64,000 nt of DNA from Sisyra terminalis (GCA_958496175.1 OY292278.1:1612001-1676000), one strand, 5' to 3'. Counted from the first letter of the stretch, positions 13,573 to 28,137 are shown. Notes: a model not told the origin generated them from the sequence alone. Translations and numbers: made by a program.

Positions 13573-16056
13573 GCGGTTATTTTTGCGGATATCATTGCGG
13601 TTATTTTGCGGTAATATTTGCGGTTATTTTTGCGGATATCATTGCGGTTATTTTGCGGTGATATTTGCGGTTATTTTTGCGGATATTATTGCGGTTATTT
13701 TTGCGGATATCATTGCGGTTATTTTGCGGTAATATTTGCGGTTATTTTTGCGGATATCATTGCGGTTATTTTTGCGGATATCATTGCGGTTATTTTTGCG
13801 GATATTATTGCGGTTATTTTTGCGGATATCATTGCGGTTATTTTGCGGTGATATTTGCGGTTATTTTTGCGGATATCATTGCGGTTATTTTTGCGGATAT
13901 CATTGCGGTTATTTTGCGGTGATATTTGCGGTTATTTTTGCGGATATCATTGCGGTTATTTCGCGGTAATATTTGCGGTTATTTTTGCGGATATCATTGC
14001 GGTTATTTTTGCGGATATCATTGCGGTTATTTTGCGGTAATATTTGCGGTTATTTTTGCGGATATTATTGCGGTTATTTTGCTGTAATATTTGCGGTTAA
14101 TTTTGCGGATATCATTGCGGTTATTTTTGCGGATATTATTGCGGTTATTTTTGCGGATATCATTGCGGTTATTTTGCGGTGATATTTGCGGTTATTTTTG
14201 CGGATATCATTGCGGTTATTTTTGCGGATATTATTGCGGTTATTTTGCGGTGATATTTGCGGTTATTTTTGCGGATATCATTGCGGTTATTTTGCGGTAA
14301 TATTTGCGGTTATTTTTGCGGATATCATTGCGGTTATTTTTGCGGATATCATTGCGGTTATTTTGCGGTAATATTTGCGGTTATTTTTGCGGATATCATT
14401 GCGGTTATTTTTGCGGATATTATTGCGGTTATTTTTGCGGATATCATTGCGGTTATTTTCGCGGATATCATTGCGGTTATTTTGCGGTAATATTTGCGGT
14501 TATTTTTGCGGATATCATTGCGGTTATTTTGCGGTAATATTTGCGGTTATTTTTGCGGATATCATTGCGGTTATTTTTGCGGATATCATTGCGGTTATTT
14601 TGCGGTGATATTTGCGGTTATTTTTGCGGATATCATTGCGGTTATTTTGCGGTAATATTTGCGGTTATTTTTGCGGATATCATTGCGGTTATTTTGCGGT
14701 AATATTTGCGGTTATTTTTGCGGATATCATTGCGGTTATTTTGCGGTGATATTTGCGGTTATTTTTGCAGATATCATTGCGGTTATTTTTGCGGATATCA
14801 TTGCGGTTATTTTGCGGTAATATTTGCGGTTATTTTTGCGGATATTATTGCGGTTATTTTGCTGTAATATTTGCGGTTAATTTTGCGGATATCATTGCGG
14901 TTATTTTTGCGGATATTATTGCGGTTATTTTTGCGGATATCATTGCGGTTATTTTGCGGTAATATTTGCGGTTATTTTTGCGGATATCATTGCGGTTATT
15001 TTGCGGTAATATTTGCGGTTATTTTTGCAGATATCATTGCGGTTATTTTTGCGGATATCATTGCGGTTATTTTGCGGTAATATTTGCGGTTATTTTTGCG
15101 GATATTATTGCGGTTATTTTGCTGTAATATTTGCGGTTAATTTTGCGGATATCATTGCGGTTATTTTTGCGGATATTATTGCGGTTATTTTTGCGGATAT
15201 CATTGCGGTTATTTTGCGGTGATATTTACGGTTATTTTTGCGGATATCATTGCGGTTATTATTGCGGATATCAATGCGGTTATTTTGCGGTAATATTTGC
15301 GGTTATTTTTGCGGATATCATTGCGGTTATTTTTGCGTATATTATTGCGGTTATTTTTGCGGATATCATTGCGGTTATTTTCGCGGATATCATTGCGGTT
15401 ATTTTGCGGTAATATTTGCGGTTATTTTTGCGGATATCATTGCGGTTATTTTGCGGTAATATTTGCGGTTATTTTTGCGGATATCATTGCGGTTATTTTT
15501 GCGGATATCATTGCGGTTATTTTGCGGTAATATTTGCGGTTATTTTTGCGGATATTATTGCGGTTATTTTTGCGGATATCATTGCGGTTATTTTTGCGGA
15601 TATTATTGCGGTTATTTTTGCGGATATCATTGCGGTTATTTTGCGGTGATATTTGCGGTTATTTTTTCGGATATCATTGCGGTTATTTTGCGGTGATATT
15701 TGCGGTTATTTTTGCGGATATCATTGCGGTTATTTTGCGGTAATATTTGCGGTTATTTTTGCGGATATCATTGCGGTTATTTTGCGGTAATATTTGCGGT
15801 TATTTTTGCAGATATCATTGCGGTTATTTTTGCGGATATCATTGCGGTTATTTTGCGGTAATATTTGCGGTTATTTTTGCGGATATTATTGCGGTTATTT
15901 TGCTGTAATATTTGCGGTTAATTTTGCGGATATCATTGCGGTTATTTTTGCGGATATTATTGCGGTTATTTTTGCGGATATCATTGCGGTTATTTTGCGG
16001 TGATATTTACGGTTATTTTTGCGGATATCATTGCGGTTATTATTGCGGATATCAAT
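12533..16056 (+). repeat. S1 HOR-3524, copy 1
   Basis: This 3524-bp unit begins with segment X, which is shared with the 2836-bp HOR. It contains a nested duplication: about 12660-13680 recurs at about 13748-14768 (offset 1088). It then has three copies of a GCAGATATCATT-marked stretch at 14753, 15013 and 15794; the first two are 260 bp apart. All spot-checked bases agree with copy 2. Confidence 0.88.
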
Positions 16057-19000
16057 GCGGTTATTTTGCGGTAATATTTGCGGTTATTTTTGCGGATATC
16101 ATTGCGGTTATTTTCGCGGATATCATTGCGGTTATTTTGCGGTAATATATGCGGTTATTTTTGCGGATATCATCGCGGTTATTTTGCGGTAATATTTGCG
16201 GTTATTTTTGCGGATATCATTGCGGTTATTTTTGCGGATATTATTGCGGTTATTTTTGCGGATATCATTGCGGTTATTTTGCGGTGATATTTGCGGTTAT
16301 TTTTGCGGATATCATTGCGGTTATTTTTGCGGATATCATTGCGGTTATTTTGCGGTAATATTTGCGGTTATTTTTGCGGATATCATTGCGGTTATTTCGC
16401 GGTAATATTTGCGGTTATTTTTGCGGATATCATTGCGGTTATTTTTGCGGATATCATTGCGGTTATTTTGCGGTAATATTTGCGGTTATTTTTGCGGATA
16501 TTATTGCGGTTATTTTGCTGTAATATTTGCGGTTAATTTTGCGGATATCATTGCGGTTATTTTTGCGGATATTATTGCGGTTATTTTTGCGGATATCATT
16601 GCGGTTATTTTGCGGTGATATTTGCGGTTATTTTTGCGGATATCATTGCGGTTATTTTTGCGGATATTATTGCGGTTATTTTGCGGTGATATTTGCGGTT
16701 ATTTTTGCGGATATCATTGCGGTTATTTTGCGGTAATATTTGCGGTTATTTTTGCGGATATCATTGCGGTTATTTTTGCGGATATCATTGCGGTTATTTT
16801 GCGGTAATATTTGCGGTTATTTTTGCGGATATCATTGCGGTTATTTTTGCGGATATTATTGCGGTTATTTTTGCGGATATCATTGCGGTTATTTTCGCGG
16901 ATATCATTGCGGTTATTTTGCGGTAATATTTGCGGTTATTTTTGCGGATATCATTGCGGTTATTTTGCGGTAATATTTGCGGTTATTTTTGCGGATATCA
17001 TTGCGGTTATTTTTGCGGATATCATTGCGGTTATTTTGCGGTGATATTTGCGGTTATTTTTGCGGATATCATTGCGGTTATTTTGCGGTAATATTTGCGG
17101 TTATTTTTGCGGATATCATTGCGGTTATTTTGCGGTAATATTTGCGGTTATTTTTGCGGATATCATTGCGGTTATTTTGCGGTGATATTTGCGGTTATTT
17201 TTGCGGATATTATTGCGGTTATTTTTGCGGATATCATTGCGGTTATTTTGCGGTAATATTTGCGGTTATTTTTGCGGATATCATTGCGGTTATTTTTGCG
17301 GATATCATTGCGGTTATTTTTGCGGATATTATTGCGGTTATTTTTGCGGATATCATTGCGGTTATTTTGCGGTGATATTTGCGGTTATTTTTGCGGATAT
17401 CATTGCGGTTATTTTTGCGGATATCATTGCGGTTATTTTGCGGTGATATTTGCGGTTATTTTTGCGGATATCATTGCGGTTATTTCGCGGTAATATTTGC
17501 GGTTATTTTTGCGGATATCATTGCGGTTATTTTTGCGGATATCATTGCGGTTATTTTGCGGTAATATTTGCGGTTATTTTTGCGGATATTATTGCGGTTA
17601 TTTTGCTGTAATATTTGCGGTTAATTTTGCGGATATCATTGCGGTTATTTTTGCGGATATTATTGCGGTTATTTTTGCGGATATCATTGCGGTTATTTTG
17701 CGGTGATATTTGCGGTTATTTTTGCGGATATCATTGCGGTTATTTTTGCGGATATTATTGCGGTTATTTTGCGGTGATATTTGCGGTTATTTTTGCGGAT
17801 ATCATTGCGGTTATTTTGCGGTAATATTTGCGGTTATTTTTGCGGATATCATTGCGGTTATTTTTGCGGATATCATTGCGGTTATTTTGCGGTAATATTT
17901 GCGGTTATTTTTGCGGATATCATTGCGGTTATTTTTGCGGATATTATTGCGGTTATTTTTGCGGATATCATTGCGGTTATTTTCGCGGATATCATTGCGG
18001 TTATTTTGCGGTAATATTTGCGGTTATTTTTGCGGATATCATTGCGGTTATTTTGCGGTAATATTTGCGGTTATTTTTGCGGATATCATTGCGGTTATTT
18101 TTGCGGATATCATTGCGGTTATTTTGCGGTGATATTTGCGGTTATTTTTGCGGATATCATTGCGGTTATTTTGCGGTAATATTTGCGGTTATTTTTGCGG
18201 ATATCATTGCGGTTATTTTGCGGTAATATTTGCGGTTATTTTTGCGGATATCATTGCGGTTATTTTGCGGTGATATTTGCGGTTATTTTTGCAGATATCA
18301 TTGCGGTTATTTTTGCGGATATCATTGCGGTTATTTTGCGGTAATATTTGCGGTTATTTTTGCGGATATTATTGCGGTTATTTTGCTGTAATATTTGCGG
18401 TTAATTTTGCGGATATCATTGCGGTTATTTTTGCGGATATTATTGCGGTTATTTTTGCGGATATCATTGCGGTTATTTTGCGGTAATATTTGCGGTTATT
18501 TTTGCGGATATCATTGCGGTTATTTTGCGGTAATATTTGCGGTTATTTTTGCAGATATCATTGCGGTTATTTTTGCGGATATCATTGCGGTTATTTTGCG
18601 GTAATATTTGCGGTTATTTTTGCGGATATTATTGCGGTTATTTTGCTGTAATATTTGCGGTTAATTTTGCGGATATCATTGCGGTTATTTTTGCGGATAT
18701 TATTGCGGTTATTTTTGCGGATATCATTGCGGTTATTTTGCGGTGATATTTACGGTTATTTTTGCGGATATCATTGCGGTTATTATTGCGGATATCAATG
18801 CGGTTATTTTGCGGTAATATTTGCGGTTATTTTTGCGGATATCATTGCGGTTATTTTTGCGTATATTATTGCGGTTATTTTTGCGGATATCATTGCGGTT
18901 ATTTTCGCGGATATCATTGCGGTTATTTTGCGGTAATATTTGCGGTTATTTTTGCGGATATCATTGCGGTTATTTTGCGGTAATATTTGCGGTTATTTTT

Positions 19001-19580
19001 GCGGATATCATTGCGGTTATTTTTGCGGATATCATTGCGGTTATTTTGCGGTAATATTTGCGGTTATTTTTGCGGATATTATTGCGGTTATTTTTGCGGA
19101 TATCATTGCGGTTATTTTTGCGGATATTATTGCGGTTATTTTTGCGGATATCATTGCGGTTATTTTGCGGTGATATTTGCGGTTATTTTTTCGGATATCA
19201 TTGCGGTTATTTTGCGGTGATATTTGCGGTTATTTTTGCGGATATCATTGCGGTTATTTTGCGGTAATATTTGCGGTTATTTTTGCGGATATCATTGCGG
19301 TTATTTTGCGGTAATATTTGCGGTTATTTTTGCAGATATCATTGCGGTTATTTTTGCGGATATCATTGCGGTTATTTTGCGGTAATATTTGCGGTTATTT
19401 TTGCGGATATTATTGCGGTTATTTTGCTGTAATATTTGCGGTTAATTTTGCGGATATCATTGCGGTTATTTTTGCGGATATTATTGCGGTTATTTTTGCG
19501 GATATCATTGCGGTTATTTTGCGGTGATATTTACGGTTATTTTTGCGGATATCATTGCGGTTATTATTGCGGATATCAAT
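16057..19580 (+). repeat. S1 HOR-3524, copy 2
   Basis: This is an offset-3524 repeat of the preceding unit. Every reading frame compared across the two copies translates identically, and the stretches compared directly at base level were identical, including rare variants such as TTTTTGCGTATATT, ATATATGCGG and ATTTCGCGG. I found no difference between copies 1 and 2. Confidence 0.88.
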
Positions 19581-21555
19581 GCGGTTATTTTGCGGTAATA
19601 TTTGCGGTTATTTTTGCGGATATCATTGCGGTTATTTTCGCGGATATCATTGCGGTTATTTTGCGGTAATATATGCGGTTATTTTTGCGGATATCATCGC
19701 GGTTATTTTGCGGTAATATTTGCGGTTATTTTTGCGGATATCATTGCGGTTATTTTTGCGGATATTATTGCGGTTATTTTTGCGGATATCATTGCGGTTA
19801 TTTTGCGGTGATATTTGCGGTTATTTTTGCGGATATCATTGCGGTTATTTTTGCGGATATCATTGCGGTTATTTTGCGGTGATATTTGCGGTTATTTTTG
19901 CGGATATCATTGCGGTTATTTCGCGGTAATATTTGCGGTTATTTTTGCGGATATCATTGCGGTTATTTTTGCGGATATCATTGCGGTTATTTTGCGGTAA
20001 TATTTGCGGTTATTTTTGCGGATATTATTGCGGTTATTTTGCTGTAATATTTGCGGTTAATTTTGTGGATATCATTGCGGTTATTTTTGCGGATATTATT
20101 GCGGTTATTTTTGCGGATATCATTGCGGTTATTTTGCGGTGATATTTGCGGTTATTTTTGCGGATATCATTGCGGTTATTTTTGCGGATATTATTGCGGT
20201 TATTTTGCGGTGATATTTGCGGTTATTTTTGCGGATATCATTGCGGTTATTTTGCGGTAATATTTGCGGTTATTTTTGCGGATATCATTGCGGTTATTTT
20301 TGCGGATATCATTGCGGTTATTTTGCGGTAATATTTGCGGTTATTTTTGCGGATATCATTGCGGTTATATTTGCGGATATTATTGCGGTTATTTTTGCGG
20401 ATATCATTGCGGTTATTTTCGCGGATATCATTGCGGTTATTTTGCGGTAATATTTGCGGTTATTTTTGCGGATATCATTGCGGTTATTTTGCGGTAATAT
20501 TTGCGGTTATTTTTGCGGATATCATTGCGGTTATTTTTGCGGATATCATTGCGGTTATTATGCGGTGATATTTGCGGTTATTTTTGCGGATATCATTGCG
20601 GTTATTTTGCGGTAATATTTGCGGTTATTTTTGCGGATATCATTGCGGTTATTTTGCGGTAATACTTGCGGTTATTTTTGCGGATATCATTGCGGTTATT
20701 TTGCGGTGATATTTGCGGTTATTTTTGCGGATATTATTGCGGTTATTTTTGCGGATATCATTGCGGTTATTTTGCGGTAATATTTGCGGTTATTTTTGCG
20801 GATATCATTGCGGTTATTTTGCGGTAATATTTGCGGTTATTTTTGCAGATATCATTGCGGTTATTTTTGCGGATATCATTGCGGTTATTTTGCGGTAATA
20901 TTTGCGGTTATTTTTGCGGATATTATTGCGGTTATTTTGCTGTAATATTTGCGGTTAATTTTGCGGATATCATTGCGGTTATTTTTGCGGATATTATTGC
21001 GGTTATTTTTGCGGATATCATTGCGGTTATTTTGCGGTGATATTTACGGTTATTTTTGCGGATATCATTGCGGTTATTATTGCGGATATCAATGCGGTTA
21101 TTTTGCGGTAATATTTGCGGTTATTTTTGCGGATATCATTGCGGTTATTTTTGCGTATATTATTGCGGTTATTTTTGCGGATATCATTGCGGTTATTTTC
21201 GCGGATATCATTGCGGTTATTTTGCGGTAATATTTGCGGTTATTTTTGCGGATATCATTGCGGTTATTTTGCGGTAATATTTGCGGTTATTTTTGCGGAT
21301 ATCATTGCGGTTATTTTTGCGGATATCATTGCGGTTATTTTGCGGTAATATTTGCGGTTATTTTTGCGGATATTATTGCGGTTATTTTTGCGGATATCAT
21401 TGCGGTTATTTTTGCGGATATTATTGCGGTTATTTTTGCGGATATCATTGCGGTTATTTTGCGGTGATATTTGCGGTTATTTTTTCGGATATCATTGCGG
21501 TTATTTTGCGGTGATATTTGCGGTTATTTTTGCGGATATCATTGCGGTTATTTTG
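19581..21555 (+). repeat. S1 HOR-3524, copy 3 with 1230-bp internal deletion
   Basis: 19581 to about 20815 corresponds to 16057-17291 (offset 3524). From about 20815 to 21555 the match shifts to 18521-19261 (offset 2294). The 1230 bp between them is missing. This copy has a few private changes absent from copies 1 and 2, such as TTGTGGATATC near 20065, GGTTATATTTGCGG near 20365 and GGTTATTATGCGG near 20555. It ends where the array switches to the GCTCAT-marked type. Confidence 0.82.
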
Positions 21556-23802
21556 CGGTAATATGTGCGGTTATTTTTGCTCATATCATTGCGGTTATTT
21601 TTGCGGATATCATTGCGGTTATTTTGCGGTGATATTTGCGGTTATTTTTGCGGATATCATTGCGGTTATTTTTGCGGATATTATTGCGGTTATTTTGCTG
21701 TAATATTTGCGGTTATTTTTGCGGATATCATTGCGGTTATTTTGCGGTAATATTTGCGGTTATTTTTGCGGATATCATTGCGGTTATTTTGCGGTGATAT
21801 TTGCGGTTATTTTTGCGGATATTATTGCGGTTATTATTGCGGATATCATTGCGGTTATTTTGCGGTGATATTTGCGGTTATTTTTGCGGATATCATTGCG
21901 GTTATTTTTGCGGATATCATTGCGGTTATTTTGCGGTAATATTTGCGGTTATTTTTGCGGATATCATTGCGGTTATTTTTGCGGAAATCATTGCGGTTAT
22001 TTTACGGTGATATTTGCGGTTATTTTTGCGGATATCATTGCGGTTATTTTGCGGTTATATTAGCGGTTATTTTTGCGGATATCATTGCGGTTATTTTTGC
22101 GGATATCATTGCGGTTATTTTGCTGTAATATTTGCGGTTATTTTTGCGGATATCATTGCGGTTATTTTGCGGTGATATTTGCGGTTATTTTTGCGGATAT
22201 TATTGCGGTTATTTTTGCGGATATCATTGCGGTTATTTTGCGGTGATATTTGCGGTTATTTTTGCGGATATCATTGCGGTTATTTTTGCGGATATTATTG
22301 CGGTTATTTTTGCGGATATTATTGCGGTTATTTTTGCGGATATCATTGCGGTTATTTTGCGGTGATATTTGCGGTTATTTTTGCGGATATCATTGCGGTT
22401 ATTTTGCGGTGATATTTGCGGTTATTTTTGCGGATATCATTGCGGTAATATTTGCGGTTATTTTTGCGGATATCACTGCGGTTATTTTTGCGGATATTAT
22501 TGCGGTTATTTTTGCGGATATCATTGCGGTTATTTTGCGGTGATATTTGCGGTTATTTTTGCGGATATCATTGCGGTTATTTTGCGGTAGTATTTGCGGT
22601 TATTTTGCGGATATTATTGCGGTTATTTTTGCGGATATCATTGCGGTTATTTTGCGGAGATATTTGCGGTTATTTTTGCGGATATCATTGCGGTTATTTT
22701 TGCGGATATTATTGCGGTTATTTTTGCGGATATTATTGCGGTTATTTTTGCGGATATCATTGCGGTTATTTTGCGGTGATATTTGCGGTTATTTTTGCGG
22801 ATATCATTGCGGTTATTTTTGCGGATATCATTGCGGTTATTATGCGGTGATATTTGCGGTTATTTTTGCGGATATCATTGCGGTTATTTTGCGGTACTAT
22901 TTGCGGTTATTATTGCGGATATCATTGCGGTTATTTTTGCGGATATTATTGCGGTTATTTTTGCGGATATCATTGCGGTTATTTTTGCGGATATCATTGC
23001 GGTTATTTTGCGGTGATATTTGCGGTTATTTTTGCGGATATCATTGCGGTTATTTAGCGGTAGTATTTGCGGTTATTTTGCGGATATTATTGCGGTTATT
23101 TTTGCGGATATCATTGCGGTTATTTTGCGGTGATATTTGCGGTTATTTTTGCGGATATCATTGCGGTTATTTTTGCGGATATTATTGCGGTTATTTTTGC
23201 GGATATTATTGCGGTTATTTTTGCGGATATCATTGCGGTTATTTTGCGGTGATATTTGCGGATATTTTTGCGGATATCATTGCGGTTATTTTTGCGGATA
23301 TCATTGCTGTTATTTTGCGGTGATATTTGCGGTTATTTTTGCGGATATCATTGCGGTTATTTTGCGGTAATATTTGCGGTTATTTATGCGGATATTATTG
23401 CGGATATTTTTGCGTATATCATTGCGGTTATTTTTGCGGATATCATTGCGGTTATTTTGCGGTAATATTTGCGGTTATTTTTGCGGATATCATTGCGGTT
23501 ATTTTGCGGTGATATTTGCGGTTATTTTTGCGGATATTATTGCGGTTATTTTTGCGGATATCATTGCGGTTATTTTGCGGTGATATGTGCGGTTATTTTT
23601 GCGGATATCATTGCGGTTATTTTGCGGTGATATTTGCGGTTATTTTTGCGGATATTATTGCGGTTATTTTTGCGGATATCATTGCGGTTATTTTTGCGGA
23701 TATCATTGCGGTTATTTTGGCGGATATCATTGCGGTTATTTTGCGGTAACATTTGCGGTTATTTTTGCGGATATTATTGCGGATATTTTTGCGGATATCA
23801 TT
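21556..23802 (+). repeat. S1 segment with older copies and a 473-bp offset repeat
   Basis: About 21560-21900 resembles 3012-3352 and 8389-8729 (the GCTCATATCATT, GCTGTAAT and GCGGTTATTATT markers in the same order). About 22587-22860 is repeated at about 23060-23330 (offset 473), marked by GTAGTATTTGCGG followed by a four-T A-unit exception. Other variants: GCGGTACTATTT near 22892, GCGGATATTTTT near 23268 and GCGTATATCATT near 23413. Confidence 0.75.
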
Positions 23803-25316
23803 GCGGTTATTTTTGCGGATATCATTGCGGTTATTTTGCGGTAATATTTGCGGTTATTTTTGCGGATATCATTGCGGTTATTTTGCGGTGATATTTGCGG
23901 TTATTTTTGCGGATATTATTGCGGTTATTTTTGCGGATATCATTGCGGTTATTTTGCGGTGATATTTGCGGTTATTTTAGCGGATATCATTGCGGTTATT
24001 TTTGCGGATATTATTGCGGTTATTTTTGCGGATATTATTGCGGTTATTTTTGCGGATATCATTGCGGTTATTTTGCGGTGATATTTGCGGTTATTTTTGC
24101 GGATATCATTGCGGTTATTTTGCGGTAATATTTGCGTTTATTTTTGCGGATATCATTGCGGTTATTTTGCGGTAATATTTGCGGTTATTTTTGCGGATAT
24201 CATTGCGGTTATTTTTGCGGATATCATTGCGGTTATTTTGCGGAAATATTTGCGGTTATTTTTGCGGATATTATTGCGGTTATTTTTGCGGATATCATTG
24301 CGGTTATTTTTGCGGATATTATTGCGGTTATTTTTGCGGATATTATTGCGGTTATTTTTGCGGATATCATTGCGGTTATTTTGCGGTGATATTTGCGGTT
24401 ATTTTTGCGGATATCATTGCGGTTATTTTGCGGTAATATTTGCGGTTATTTTTGCGGATATCATTGCGGTTATTTTTGCGGATATTATTGCGGTTATTTT
24501 GCGGAAATATTTGCGGTTATTTTTGCGGATATTATTGCGGTTATTTTTGCGGATATCATTGCGGTTATTTTGCGGTGATATTTGCGGTTATTTTTGCGGA
24601 TATCATTGCGGTTATTTTGCGGTAATATTTGCGGTTATTTTTGCGGATATCATTGCGGTTATTTTTGCGGATATCATTGCGGTTATTTTGCGGAAATATT
24701 TGCGGTTATTTTTGCGGATATTATTGCGGTTATTTTTGCGGATATCATTGCGGTTATTTTGCGGTGATATTTGCGGTTATTTTTGCGGATATCATTGCGG
24801 TTATTTTGCGGTAATATTTGCGGTTATTTTTGCGGATATCATTGCGGTTATTTTTGCGGATATCATTGCGGTTATTTTGCGGTGATATTTGCGGTTATTT
24901 TTGCGGATATCATTGCGGTTATTTTGCGGTAATATTTGCGGTTATTTTGCGGATATCATTGCGGTTATTTTTGCGGATATTATTGCGGTTATTTTTGCGG
25001 ATATCATTGCGGTTATTTTTGCGGATATCATTGCGGTTATTTTGCGGTGATATTTGCGGTTATTTTTGCGGATATCATTGCGGTTATTTTGCGGTAATAT
25101 TTGCGGTTATTTTTGCGGATATCATTGCGGTTATTTTTGCGGATATTATTGCGGTTATTTTTGCGGATATCATTGCGGTTATTTTGCGGTGATATTTGCC
25201 GTTATTTTTGCGGATATCATTGCGGTTATTTTTGCGGATATTATTGCGGTTATTTTTGCGGATATCATTGCGGTTATTTTTGCGGATATCATTGCGGTTA
25301 TTTTGCGGTGATATTT
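23803..25316 (+). repeat. S1 HOR-1514, copy 1
   Basis: This unit recurs at an offset of 1514. Markers are TTTTAGCGGATATC near 23977, TTGCGTTTATTTTTGCGG near 24134, several GCGGAAATATTT half-units (near 24241, 24503 and 24691), a four-T A unit near 24949, and TTTGCCGTTATT near 25198. GCGGAAATATTT lacks the usual TGA/TAA, which produces an uninterrupted 266-codon frame at 24085-24885. Confidence 0.85.
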
Positions 25317-26830
25317 GCGGTTATTTTTGCGGATATCATTGCGGTTATTTTGCGGTAATATTTGCGGTTATTTTTGCGGATATCATTGCGGTTATTTTGC
25401 GGTGATATTTGCGGTTATTTTTGCGGATATTATTGCGGTTATTTTTGCGGATATCATTGCGGTTATTTTGCGGTGATATTTGCGGTTATTTTAGCGGATA
25501 TCATTGCGGTTATTTTTGCGGATATTATTGCGGTTATTTTTGCGGATATTATTGCGGTTATTTTTGCGGATATCATTGCGGTTATTTTGCGGTGATATTT
25601 GCGGTTATTTTTGCGGATATCATTGCGGTTATTTTGCGGTAATATTTGCGTTTATTTTTGCGGATATCATTGCGGTTATTTTGCGGTAATATTTGCGGTT
25701 ATTTTTGCGGATATCATTGCGGTTATTTTTGCGGATATCATTGCGGTTATTTTGCGGAAATATTTGCGGTTATTTTTGCGGATATTATTGCGGTTATTTT
25801 TGCGGATATCATTGCGGTTATTTTTGCGGATATTATTGCGGTTATTTTTGCGGATATTATTGCGGTTATTTTTGCGGATATCATTGCGGTTATTTTGCGG
25901 TGATATTTGCGGTTATTTTTGCGGATATCATTGCGGTTATTTTGCGGTAATATTTGCGGTTATTTTTGCGGATATCATTGCGGTTATTTTTGCGGATATT
26001 ATTGCGGTTATTTTGCGGAAATATTTGCGGTTATTTTTGCGGATATTATTGCGGTTATTTTTGCGGATATCATTGCGGTTATTTTGCGGTGATATTTGCG
26101 GTTATTTTTGCGGATATCATTGCGGTTATTTTGCGGTAATATTTGCGGTTATTTTTGCGGATATCATTGCGGTTATTTTTGCGGATATCATTGCGGTTAT
26201 TTTGCGGAAATATTTGCGGTTATTTTTGCGGATATTATTGCGGTTATTTTTGCGGATATCATTGCGGTTATTTTGCGGTGATATTTGCGGTTATTTTTGC
26301 GGATATCATTGCGGTTATTTTGCGGTAATATTTGCGGTTATTTTTGCGGATATCATTGCGGTTATTTTTGCGGATATCATTGCGGTTATTTTGCGGTGAT
26401 ATTTGCGGTTATTTTTGCGGATATCATTGCGGTTATTTTGCGGTAATATTTGCGGTTATTTTGCGGATATCATTGCGGTTATTTTTGCGGATATTATTGC
26501 GGTTATTTTTGCGGATATCATTGCGGTTATTTTTGCGGATATCATTGCGGTTATTTTGCGGTGATATTTGCGGTTATTTTTGCGGATATCATTGCGGTTA
26601 TTTTGCGGTAATATTTGCGGTTATTTTTGCGGATATCATTGCGGTTATTTTTGCGGATATTATTGCGGTTATTTTTGCGGATATCATTGCGGTTATTTTG
26701 CGGTGATATTTGCCGTTATTTTTGCGGATATCATTGCGGTTATTTTTGCGGATATTATTGCGGTTATTTTTGCGGATATCATTGCGGTTATTTTTGCGGA
26801 TATCATTGCGGTTATTTTGCGGTGATATTT
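25317..26830 (+). repeat. S1 HOR-1514, copy 2
   Basis: An offset-1514 copy carrying all of the copy 1 markers, with TTTTAGCGG near 25491, TTGCGTTTATT near 25647 and TTTGCCGTTATT near 26712. The same 266-codon frame recurs at 25599-26399. I noticed no base differences in the stretches compared. Confidence 0.85.
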
Positions 26831-28137
26831 GCGGTTATTTTTGCGGATATCATTGCGGTTATTTTGCGGTAATATTTGCGGTTATTTTTGCGGATATCAT
26901 TGCGGTTATTTTTGCGGATATCAATGCGGTTATTTTGCGGTGATATTTGCGGTTATTTTTGCGGATATCATTGCGGTTATTTTGCGGTAATATTTGCGGT
27001 TATTTTTGCGGATATCATTGCGGTTATTTTTGCGGATATTATTGCGGTTATTTTGCGGAAATATTTGCGGTTATTTTTGCGGATATTATTGCGGTTATTT
27101 TTGCGGATATCATTGCGGTTATTTTGCGGTGATATTTGCGGTTATTTTTGCGGATATCATTGCGGTTATTTTGCGGTAATATTTGCGTTTATTTTTGCGG
27201 ATATCATTGCGGTTATTTTGCGGTAATATTTGCGGTTATTTTTGCGGATATCATTGCGGTTATTTTTGCGGATATCATTGCGGTTATTTTGCGGAAATAT
27301 TTGCGGTTATTTTTGCGGATATTATTGCGGTTATTTTTGCGGATATCATTGCGGTTATTTTGCGGTGATATTTGCGGTTATTTTTGCGGATATCATTGCG
27401 GTTATTTTGCGGTAATATTTGCGGTTATTTTTGCGGATATCATTGCGGTTATTTTTGCGGATATCATTGCGGTTATTTTGCGGTGATATTTGCGGTTATT
27501 TTTGCGGATATCATTGCGGTTATTTTGCGGTAATATTTGCGGTTATTTTGCGGATATCATTGCGGTTATTTTTGCGGATATTATTGCGGTTATTTTTGCG
27601 GATATCATTGCGGTTATTTTTGCGGATATCATTGCGGTTATTTTGCGGTGATATTTGCGGTTATTTTTGCGGATATCATTGCGGTTATTTTGCGGTAATA
27701 TTTGCGGTTATTTTTGCGGATATCATTGCGGTTATTTTTGCGGATATTATTGCGGTTATTTTTGCGGATATCATTGCGGTTATTTTGCGGTGATATTTGC
27801 CGTTATTTTTGCGGATATCATTGCGGTTATTTTTGCGGATATTATTGCGGTTATTTTTGCGGATATCATTGCGGTTATTTTTGCGGATATCATTGCGGTT
27901 ATTTTGCGGTGATATTTGCGGTTATTTTTGCGGATATCATTGCGGTTATTTTGCGGTAATATTTGCGGTTATTTTTGCGGATATCATTGCGGTTATTTTT
28001 GCGGATATCAATGCGGTTATTTTGCGGTGATATTTGCGGTTATTTTTGCGGATATCATTGCGGTTATTTTGCGGTAATATTTGCGGTTATTTTTGCGGAT
28101 ATCATTGCGGTTATTTTTGCGGATATTATTGCGGTTA
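26831..28137 (+). repeat. S1 mosaic of HOR-1514 fragments
   Basis: The third repeat is rearranged. 26947-27130 matches 25907-26092 (offset 1040), 27136 onward matches 25599 onward (offset 1537), and 27167 to about 28050 matches 26080-26963 (offset 1087). The TTTGCCGTTATT marker recurs near 27799. It reads as two truncated HOR copies joined by whole-module deletions. Confidence 0.72.
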
